This document shows, one piece after another, positions 25,303 to 31,291 of a stretch of DNA of 32,439 nucleotides (positions within the stretch are counted from its first letter, which is position 1; every line of letters begins with the position of its first letter). The stretch lies in the NCBI GenBank assembly GCA_029266575.1, contig JAQSWP010000012.1, forward strand, positions 1-32,439. Direction: 5' to 3'. Origin of the DNA: Alphaproteobacteria bacterium. Its GTDB lineage: Bacteria > Pseudomonadota > Alphaproteobacteria > Reyranellales > JAQSWP01. The position numbers were made by a program, and so were the translations under genes. A model generated the notes under the pieces. That model did not search any database and had not been told where the DNA came from. It saw nothing but the letters and a program-made list of their open reading frames with translations.

Positions 25303-25737
25303 TCAGAATTGCCGACGCATGCTGTCCGCCGACGGTCCCGGCGGATTGCGTTCGATCCAGTAGCTCGAAGCCTGCGGATCGCGTTTCAGGCGCAACAAAT
25401 CCTTGCCGAACAAACGCATCAGCAGACCCATCGGCGTGATGGCGACGTAGAACAGCAGGCCCATGATCAGCGGATTGACCACCCGGTGCATCTGCAGCCC
25501 GAGCCAGGTCCAGCCCTTGTTCAGCGGCGTCAGGATTTGCGGGGCGGCAAAAGAGACGATGAGAAAACCCAGCGCGATTGGCGCCGTCCACCAGCGGAGC
25601 GGATTACCGAACAGCACCGGCCAGATCGTGATCAGCGTGAAGACGACGAAAAAGACCAGCCCGAACGCGCGGTTCGAACTGCTTTTTACGTGCTCAACCC
25701 TTTGAAAACTCTCGTGAAACTGTTGGCTCTCGGCCAT
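25303..25737 (-). CDS. SxtJ-family membrane protein
   Basis: 144 residues with three hydrophobic segments (about 24-43, 49-69 and 87-108), a conserved-looking GKDLLRLKRDPQASSYWIERN stretch near the C-terminus, and the FGNPLRWW loop. This matches the SxtJ family, known only from its place beside O-carbamoyltransferases. The C-terminal part after the last helix holds several basic residues and is probably cytosolic, where the transferase would be. It is the first gene of the minus-strand J-K-I order operon, with GGTAGGG before the ATG. Molecular role is unknown. Confidence 0.88.
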   Translation of the reverse strand: MAESQQFHESFQRVEHVKSSSNRAFGLVFFVVFTLITIWPVLFGNPLRWWTAPIALGFLIVSFAAPQILTPLNKGWTWLGLQMHRVVNPLIMGLLFYVAITPMGLLMRLFGKDLLRLKRDPQASSYWIERNPPGPSADSMRRQF

Positions 25738-25766
25738 TCGCCCTACCAGTATCCGCCAAAGCGAGA

Positions 25767-25795
25767 CGGATGAAGCATCCGCTCCCCCTTGTCAA
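25767..25795 (-). promoter_or_regulatory. possible promoter/operator region of the sxtJ-like operon
   Basis: On the minus strand a perfect TTGACA (25795-25790) is followed by the inverted repeat CGGATG-CTT-CATCCG (25781-25767), which occupies the place where a -10 should be. No good -10 hexamer is visible. The repeat could be an operator or a weak terminator of the upstream acyl-CoA synthetase transcript. Confidence 0.3.
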
Positions 25796-25836
25796 CTGCG
25801 ACCCAAGGCCCAAGCACGTGAAACCGCAGCAGATTT

Positions 25837-27366
25837 TCAGATTCTGCGTCCCGCCTTTTCCCAATGGGGATCGCGGAGTTTGCGCTTGAATATCTTGCCC
25901 GAATCCTCGCGCGGCAGGTCGCGCTGGAACTCGACCAGGCGCGGCACCTTGTAGGCGGCAATGCGCTCGCGCAGATAGGTCCGCACGTCTTCGACGGTGA
26001 CGTTCATGCCGGGCCGCTTCTCGACCACGGCGGCGACCGATTCGCCGTATTCGTCGTCGGGAATGCCGAACACCGCGCAATCCTGAACGCCCGGCATGGT
26101 GTGCAGCACCGATTCGATTTCGGCCGGGTAGATGTTGACGCCGCCCGAGATGATCATGTCCTTGCTGCGATCGCAGAGGAAAAGAAAGCCGCGCTCGTTG
26201 ACATAGCCGACATCGCCCGCGGTGATCAGCCCATTGCGCTCGATCTCGCGCCGCTTGGCGTCGGCCTTGTTGTAGGTGAACTCGGGGAAGAAGCGGTTGC
26301 GCATATAGACTTCGCCGATCTCGCCATTGGGCACTTCCTTGCCGTTGACGTCCAGGATGCGCACCTCGCAGCGCTCATGCGGCTTGCCGACGGTGCCGGG
26401 ATTTTCCAGCCAGTCGTTGCTGTCGTTGAACACCACGGCGCCCGATTCGGTGGCGCCGTAATATTCCACGATGATCGGGCCCCACCACTCGATCATGCCG
26501 CGCTTGATCTCGGGCGGACAGGGTGCGGCGGCATGCACGACATGCTTGAGCGAGGAGAGATCGTATTTCTTCTTCACTTCCTCGGGCAGCTTCAACAGCC
26601 GCACGAACATGATCGGCACCATGTGCAGGGACTCGATCTTGTATTTCTCGATCCACTGCAGCAGCTCCTCGGCATCGAAGCGCGGCTGCAGCCAGAGCTG
26701 CCCGCCCAGGCGCGCGCCGTGCAGGGCGTAGAAATTGGGAGCGCTGTGATACATCGGGCCGGTGACCACCGATTTGATGCCGGGCCCGATGCCGAAGATC
26801 GCCATGGTCTGACGCGTCACGCCCTCGACCTGCTCTGGCGTCATGGGCTGGCGCCGCACGCCCTTGGGCCGGCCGGTGGTGCCGGAGGTGTAGATCATGG
26901 TGTTGGGCGGCGTTTGCGGCGGCTGCGTCCAGGGCTGATGCGCGGCGACGAAATCGTCCCAGGTCTCACGTCCCGCCGGCACCTTGCAGGCCGCGTCCGA
27001 TAATCCATAGGCATGCTGGATCTCCGCCGGTGTCGGCACGACCAGAACGCGCACGCCGGATGGAATGTCGTGCTCGAACTGCGGCAGCAGATCGGCGTGG
27101 GTGACGATCACCTTGGCATCGCAGTCGCGGAAAATGTAGCCCGCCTCGTCGCCCTTCAGGTGCCAGTTCACCGGCACGGCATAGCCGCCCAGCAGGGCAG
27201 AGGCGAAGGAGGCTTCGAAGAACGGAAAATCGTTGCGCAGGAAGATCGCCACCGCATTGCCGGGCTCAAATCCCATTGCCTTCAGGCCGCTCGCTGCCCG
27301 CGCGGCGCGCAAGCCGACCTCCTGCTGCGAGATGGTCCGTGCGCCACTGGTGATACTGCCCGACAT
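25837..27366 (-). CDS. acyl-CoA synthetase (AMP-forming, class I adenylate-forming)
   Basis: Activates a carboxylic acid with ATP to an acyl-adenylate and then the CoA thioester. The 509 residues contain the P-loop MIYTSGTTGRPKGV (157-170), the YYGATESG substrate/adenine segment, GDVGYVNERGFLFLCDRSKDMIISGGVNIYPAEIE with the hinge, and the C-terminal PREDSGKIFKRKLRD with the catalytic lysine. The ATG at 27366 follows GAGGAG by six bases; two upstream in-frame ATGs (27414, 27384) have no such site. Medium- or branched-chain or aromatic acids are possible substrates. Its upstream region is shared with the divergent zinc-transporter genes. There is no evidence it works with either flanking operon. 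Confidence 0.93.
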   Translation of the reverse strand: MSGSITSGARTISQQEVGLRAARAASGLKAMGFEPGNAVAIFLRNDFPFFEASFASALLGGYAVPVNWHLKGDEAGYIFRDCDAKVIVTHADLLPQFEHDIPSGVRVLVVPTPAEIQHAYGLSDAACKVPAGRETWDDFVAAHQPWTQPPQTPPNTMIYTSGTTGRPKGVRRQPMTPEQVEGVTRQTMAIFGIGPGIKSVVTGPMYHSAPNFYALHGARLGGQLWLQPRFDAEELLQWIEKYKIESLHMVPIMFVRLLKLPEEVKKKYDLSSLKHVVHAAAPCPPEIKRGMIEWWGPIIVEYYGATESGAVVFNDSNDWLENPGTVGKPHERCEVRILDVNGKEVPNGEIGEVYMRNRFFPEFTYNKADAKRREIERNGLITAGDVGYVNERGFLFLCDRSKDMIISGGVNIYPAEIESVLHTMPGVQDCAVFGIPDDEYGESVAAVVEKRPGMNVTVEDVRTYLRERIAAYKVPRLVEFQRDLPREDSGKIFKRKLRDPHWEKAGRRI

Positions 27367-27372
27367 TACGCG

Positions 27373-27378
27373 CTCCTC
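27373..27378 (-). promoter_or_regulatory. ribosome-binding site deciding the acyl-CoA synthetase start
   Basis: GAGGAG on the minus strand, six bases from the ATG at 27366. Confidence 0.75.
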
Positions 27379-27476
27379 GCCCATTGCCTTGTTGATTGGC
27401 GCAAATCTCAACACAGCATTGCGCCCCCGCCAAGCTTGGGCGCGCGTTCCGCACAGAGGATGGACGGGGATAATGA

Positions 27477-27495
27477 AAGGTTATAATATTACATT
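27477..27495. promoter_or_regulatory. candidate Zur/Fur-family box over a TATAAT element
   Basis: AAGGTTATAATATTACATT: an AT-rich palindrome in a GC-rich genome, with eight of nine arm positions nearly symmetric in the pattern AA-x-GT-x-ATA-x-TAT-x-AC-x-TT (mismatches at two arm pairs plus the central base). This is close to the alphaproteobacterial zinc-uptake regulator boxes. A perfect TATAAT (27482-27487) lies inside it, so bound protein would block the promoter. The genes downstream encode a zinc-type ABC transporter, which fits zinc repression. No regulator gene is in the window. Confidence 0.65.
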
Positions 27496-27648
27496 GTGCA
27501 CGATCATGCGCCGGACCACCCTCGCCAGCAGGCCACCCTCACCGGCGCCTCGGCTTTTGCTGTGTCAGCTGGCCTGCGTCTGGCAGCGGCTGCGTCGGCA
27601 TCCATCGTCCTGTGGCTGGCGGTTTCCTGGGCGCTGGGGTGGTGGTGA
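27496..27648 (+). CDS. small His-containing single-helix membrane protein upstream of aztA
   Basis: A 50-codon frame from GTG at 27496 to TGA at 27646-27648. It starts VHDHAPDHPRQQ (three histidines with three aspartates or near neighbours), continues with a TGASAFAVSAGL segment and ends in one membrane helix (about 29-48) with LWLAVSWALGWW. Its TGA shares a base with the aztA ATG (TGATG), the kind of overlap seen between co-translated genes. Third positions are G/C-rich as in real genes of this genome. The start is uncertain: GAAAGG lies 15 bases upstream, and an in-frame TAA at 27484 prevents a longer frame. If the TATAAT at 27482 is used, the message would be almost leaderless. Possible metal-binding accessory; unproven. 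Confidence 0.5.
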   Translation: MHDHAPDHPRQQATLTGASAFAVSAGLRLAAAASASIVLWLAVSWALGWW

Positions 27649-28433
27649 TGATGGCATTGCAGCAAGACCGAAATCTGGCGCCTGCCATTGTGGTGGAAGA
27701 CCTGGTGGTGGCCTATGAGCGCCATCCGGCGGTGCATCACCTGTCCGGGAGTTTTCCGGCGGGCGGGCTGACGGCGCTGGTCGGACCCAATGGCGGCGGC
27801 AAATCGACCTTGCTGAAGGCGCTGGCTGGTGTGCAACCGATCAGCTCCGGCCGGCTCGATCTCGACGGCTTGCGCCGGCGCGACATCGCCTATCTGCCGC
27901 AACATGCGGAGATCGACCGCTCGATTCCTTTGAGCGTGCTCGATCTGGTCTCAGTCGGCTTCCTGCCGCGCGCCGGATTATTCGGCGGCATCAGCCGCGC
28001 CATGCGCGCCGAAGCCCAACGCGCCTTGCAGCTCGTGGGTCTGGGCGGATTCGAAAACCGGCTGATCGATGGCATGTCGATCGGCCAGTTCCAGCGCGCT
28101 CTGTTCGCCCGCGTGCTGGTGCAGGACGCGCGCATGATCCTGCTCGACGAGCCGTTCGCCGCCATCGATGCCGCCACCACCAACGATCTGGTGGCGCTGA
28201 TGCTGCGCTGGCATGAGGAAGGACGCAGCGTCATTTTGGTGTCGCACGATGTGGAATTGGTGCGGCGCGCCTGTCCCGAAACCCTGTTGTTGGCGCGCGA
28301 GCCGGTCGCCTGGGGACGAACGCAGGAGGTGCTGACGCCGCAACTGCTGGCGCAGGCGCGGAGGCGTTCGGAAGCCTGGGACGAAAGCGCCGGCGCCTGC
28401 GAATTGTCCGTCGAGCGCCACGTCCATCCCTGA
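27648..28433 (+). CDS. aztA: zinc/manganese-type ABC transporter ATP-binding protein, AztA-like
   Basis: Cytosolic ATPase of a metal-chelate importer. 261 residues: Walker A GPNGGGKST (46-54), Q-loop YLPQHAEIDRSIPL, an ABC signature degenerate from LSGGQ to MSIGQFQRALFAR, Walker B MILLDEPFAAID, and H-loop VSHDVE. The SIGQFQR signature and the C-terminal LLLAREPVAWG, followed by a SEAWDE-x-AGAC tail, are what I recall of AztA rather than ZnuC. GTG 27612 would start 12 codons earlier, inside the small frame, and the ATG-ATG at 27648 overlapping its stop is preferred. The permease follows seven bases downstream. Zinc is the likely substrate; manganese is possible. Confidence 0.88.
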   Translation: MMALQQDRNLAPAIVVEDLVVAYERHPAVHHLSGSFPAGGLTALVGPNGGGKSTLLKALAGVQPISSGRLDLDGLRRRDIAYLPQHAEIDRSIPLSVLDLVSVGFLPRAGLFGGISRAMRAEAQRALQLVGLGGFENRLIDGMSIGQFQRALFARVLVQDARMILLDEPFAAIDAATTNDLVALMLRWHEEGRSVILVSHDVELVRRACPETLLLAREPVAWGRTQEVLTPQLLAQARRRSEAWDESAGACELSVERHVHP

Positions 28434-28440
28434 GCATCCC

Positions 28441-29313
28441 GTGCTGTACGATTTCTTCCTCGCGCCCTTTGGCGGCGACCTGCCCTTCATGCGCCGCGCG
28501 CTGGTCGCCACGCTGGCGCTGGCGCTGGCGTATGGGCCGATCGGCGTGTTCCTGATCCTGCGCCGCATGACATTGGTCACCGACGCCATGGCGCATGCCA
28601 TCCTGCCTGGTGCGGCGGCGGGGTTCCTGCTATCCGGCCTGTCGCTATGGGCCATGAGCCTTGGCGGGCTGATCGCGGGCTTCGTGGTCGCGGGGTTTGC
28701 CGGCTTCATCAGCCGCGTCACCGATCTGCGCGAGGATGCGAGTTTCGCCGGCTTCTATCTGGTCGCGCTAGCCGGCGGCGTGCTGCTGCTGTCGCTGGGC
28801 GGCTCGAGCGTCGATCTGGTGCATGTGCTGTTTGGCAGCATTCTGGCGGTCGACGATGCGGCCTTGACCTTGATGGCGGGTGCAGCAACCCTGACCTTGC
28901 TGGCCATGGCGCTGATCTACCGGCCGCTGCTGATCGAGTGCCTCGATCCCAAATTCATGGCCGCCGCCAGCGGCTCGGGCGCGATCTGGCATTTCGCCTT
29001 CCTGGCGCTGCTGGTGATCAACACCGTTTCCGGCTTCCAGGCCCTGGGCACGTTGATGGCCGTCGGCTTGATGATCCTGCCGGCGGTTGCCGCAAGATTC
29101 TGGGTGCGCAGCATCATGGCGCTATGGGCGCTGGCCAGCGCCCTGGCGCTGCTCAGCTCCTATGCCGGATTGCTGGCGTCGTACCATCTCGACGCGCCAT
29201 CCGGCCCCGCCATCGTACTGATGGCCGGTTGCATCTGGTTCCTGTCGATGCTCGTCGGGCGCCACAACAGTTTGCGCACGCGCCTGATGCGCGACCGGCA
29301 TTTGGCAGGCTGA
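28441..29313 (+). CDS. aztB: metal ABC transporter permease, AztB-like (ABC-3 family)
   Basis: 290 residues, about eight or nine membrane helices. The start reads VLYDFFLAPFGGDLPFMRRALVATL from GTG at 28441. Typical ABC-3 features are GPIGVFLILRRMTLVTDAMAHAILPGAAAGFLL (conserved DAxxHAxLPG loop) and FQALGTLMAVGLMILPAVAAR near helix 7-8. The gene follows aztA at once. No periplasmic binding protein (AztC/ZnuA type) and no AztD chaperone follows; the next gene is unrelated and on the other strand, so the importer must borrow a binding protein encoded elsewhere. Confidence 0.9.
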   Translation: MLYDFFLAPFGGDLPFMRRALVATLALALAYGPIGVFLILRRMTLVTDAMAHAILPGAAAGFLLSGLSLWAMSLGGLIAGFVVAGFAGFISRVTDLREDASFAGFYLVALAGGVLLLSLGGSSVDLVHVLFGSILAVDDAALTLMAGAATLTLLAMALIYRPLLIECLDPKFMAAASGSGAIWHFAFLALLVINTVSGFQALGTLMAVGLMILPAVAARFWVRSIMALWALASALALLSSYAGLLASYHLDAPSGPAIVLMAGCIWFLSMLVGRHNSLRTRLMRDRHLAG

Positions 29314-29318
29314 TCTAC

Positions 29319-29543
29319 CTACTCCGCAGCGTTGTCGTGCCCGCGGCCGCTTTCGCGCGTCAGCCGATAGCGCGAGGTGTCGATGATCACCGAACACGCC
29401 ACCAGACGCTGATCGCGCCCGTCGAGCGACATCAGCCGCGCATGCGGGATGCCGGACTGATCGACGATTTTGGCCACTTCCCAGGTCAGGCTCGGCTTGC
29501 CAACCGACTGATACAACTGACCAATTTCTACCTGTTTTTTCAT
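29319..29543 (-). CDS. small conserved hypothetical protein
   Basis: 74 residues, soluble. The core QLYQSVGKPSLTWEVAKIVDQSGIPHARLMSLDGRDQRLVACSVIID has a compact all-beta look and resembles short alphaproteobacterial hypotheticals with a W-E-V...PHARL pattern that I have seen but cannot name. It converges on aztB with a five-base gap and diverges from the TRAP operon. The last about 12 residues (RGHDNAAE) look disordered. The ATG is preceded by a poor ribosome-binding site. Confidence 0.6.
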   Translation of the reverse strand: MKKQVEIGQLYQSVGKPSLTWEVAKIVDQSGIPHARLMSLDGRDQRLVACSVIIDTSRYRLTRESGRGHDNAAE

Positions 29544-29601
29544 CTGCTTACCGAGGCTGCTTGAAGAGGCAGGTTTAGCACAAAACCCGGCTCAATTAAG
29601 G

Positions 29602-29633
29602 CCGCAATTGCCGGGTCGGTGTGGCAATTGCGG
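29602..29633. promoter_or_regulatory. perfect 11-bp inverted repeat, probable operator of the TRAP operon
   Basis: CCGCAATTGCC (29602-29612) and GGCAATTGCGG (29623-29633), ten-base spacer. Each arm itself contains the palindrome GCAATTGC, so the two centres lie 20 bases apart, about two helical turns: two dimer sites on one face. It sits 83 bases before dctP and is not followed by T residues, which argues for DNA binding rather than termination. The TTGTCC at 29635-29640 could be a -35, with an unconvincing -10. Confidence 0.6.
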
Positions 29634-29715
29634 ATTGTCCTGCCCCTATGCGTCGGTTTAGCCTGCGGCACCAACCGGCGCTTGCCGGATAAAGCAACAA
29701 ATCAGGAGAACGCCC

Positions 29716-30702
29716 ATGCGTAACGCATTCCTGGCCGCGCTGGCGCTGCTGGCCCTGCCCTCCCTGGCGCATGCCCAGGCCAAGGTCACGATGGGCCTTA
29801 GCCACCAGCTGCCGCCGGCGCATCACATCGCCAAAGTGGTCGAAGCCTTTGCCGCCGACGTCAAGGCGCGCACCAATGGCGAGGTCGAGGTCAAGGTGTT
29901 CGGCGCCAGCCAGGCGCACAAGCCGGCGGAGAATTTCCCCGCCGTGGCGCGTGGCGCCATCGAATCGGCGATCGTGGTGAATTTCCAGTGGGGCAACACC
30001 ATCCCGGAAATGAACGTGACGGTGATCCCCTATTTCTTCACCGATCTCGAAAAACTGAAGAAATTCCCGGGCTCGCCCGCCGCCAAGATCCTCGAAGCCA
30101 AGATGGAAGCCAAGGGCGTCAAGAACATCGCCTGGTTCTTCACCACGCGGCAGTCGATCTTCACATCGGCCAAGAAGCCGCTGAAGGCGCCGGACGACTT
30201 CAAGGGCATCAAGATCCGCGGCCTGAACAAGATGGCCGATGCGGCGCTGGAAGCGGTCGGCGCTTCGCCGTCGGCGCTGCCGGGCGACGAGGTCTATAAC
30301 GGGCTGCAGACCGGCATCATCGACGCCGGCCTGACCGACGTTTCCGCCGCCGAAAGCCGCAAATACTACGAGGTGCAGAAATACGGCACCGTGGCGCCCT
30401 ACTTCACCGTCTACTTCCACCTCTTCGTCAATCCGGCGTGGTGGAACAAGCTCGAGCCCAAGCATCGCGACGCCATCGCGGCGGCCGCCAAGAAGGCTGA
30501 GCAGGATTCGATCGGCATCACCGAAAAGACCGCTGCGGACGCCATCAACGTCTTGAAGCAGAAGGGCATGGAGATCCATCTCCAGACGCCGGCCGAATCG
30601 AAGACCTGGCAGGGCGTGATGCAGAAGCCGGTGCTGGACGGCTTCCTCAAGGCCTCGCCGGAAGACGGCCAGAAGCTGATCGACGCCATCAACAAGCTCT
30701 AG
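29716..30702 (+). CDS. dctP: TRAP transporter substrate-binding protein, DctP family
   Basis: Periplasmic receptor of a sodium-dependent tripartite importer for an organic acid. 328 residues with a signal peptide ([20 protein letters not shown], cleavage before Q21). The mature protein shows LSHQLPPAHHIAKVVEAFAADVKARTNGEVEVKVF, the conserved arginine in KGIKIRGLNKMADAALEAVGASPSALPGDEVYNGLQTGIIDAG, and helical C-terminus. AGGAGA precedes the ATG. The specific ligand cannot be told; the DctP class favours C4-dicarboxylates or other carboxylates. It begins the P-Q-M operon, with an inverted-repeat operator candidate upstream. Confidence 0.93.
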   Translation: MRNAFLAALALLALPSLAHAQAKVTMGLSHQLPPAHHIAKVVEAFAADVKARTNGEVEVKVFGASQAHKPAENFPAVARGAIESAIVVNFQWGNTIPEMNVTVIPYFFTDLEKLKKFPGSPAAKILEAKMEAKGVKNIAWFFTTRQSIFTSAKKPLKAPDDFKGIKIRGLNKMADAALEAVGASPSALPGDEVYNGLQTGIIDAGLTDVSAAESRKYYEVQKYGTVAPYFTVYFHLFVNPAWWNKLEPKHRDAIAAAAKKAEQDSIGITEKTAADAINVLKQKGMEIHLQTPAESKTWQGVMQKPVLDGFLKASPEDGQKLIDAINKL

Positions 30703-30706
30703 TTCG

Positions 30707-31291
30707 GTGAGCGAAGCAACAAACGGCGCGCGCCGGCTGGCGCGCGCCGTCGACCGTCTTTCCCGCCTGCTGTCGGACATCGCCATCGCGATTGCCGGCC
30801 TGGCGACGCTGGTGTCGCTGGTGCTGGTGATCTATGGCGTGGTGCTGCGCTACGCGCTCAACCGGCCGCAATCCTGGCTCGACGAGCTGATGGGCTATCT
30901 GCTGGTCGCCATCGTGATGCTGGGCGCGGCCGACGCCTTGCGCCAGCGCGAGCATATCGCCATCGACCTCCTCACCAGCCGCCTCAATGAAGCCAAACGC
31001 TTCTGGGTCGCCGTGCTCGGCATGATCGCCGTGGCGGCGACGGCGGCGTTGTTCATCGCCGAAGGCTGGGGTGCGGTCGCCTTTTCCAAGATGGTCGGTC
31101 TGCGCTCGACCGGCTATCTTGATACGCCGCTTTGGACGGTGCAGCTCCTGGTGCCGGTGGGCGGCTTCCTGCTGCTGCTCAACGCCGCGACGTTGCTGGC
31201 GCGCCTGCTGGTCAAGGACCTGCCGGTGGACGAGATCGCGCCGGCCAGCGATCCGACCCAATTGATCGACGGGCGGGAGCGCGGCTCGTGA
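30707..31291 (+). CDS. dctQ: TRAP transporter small permease, DctQ
   Basis: 194 residues with four membrane helices (about 24-47, 58-77, 99-121 and 144-163) and the family YGVVLRYALNRPQSWLDELMGYLLVAIVMLGAADALRQREHIAIDLL block. Start is GTG at 30707, four bases after the dctP stop. Its TGA overlaps the dctM GTG as GTGA (31288-31291). It bridges the receptor-facing large permease in the TRAP complex. Confidence 0.92.
   Translation: MSEATNGARRLARAVDRLSRLLSDIAIAIAGLATLVSLVLVIYGVVLRYALNRPQSWLDELMGYLLVAIVMLGAADALRQREHIAIDLLTSRLNEAKRFWVAVLGMIAVAATAALFIAEGWGAVAFSKMVGLRSTGYLDTPLWTVQLLVPVGGFLLLLNAATLLARLLVKDLPVDEIAPASDPTQLIDGRERGS

Noticed and set aside
23274-25737. A saxitoxin biosynthesis cluster
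   Set aside because: Only the I, J and K-like families are present; scaffold-forming and tailoring genes are absent and neighbours are unrelated.
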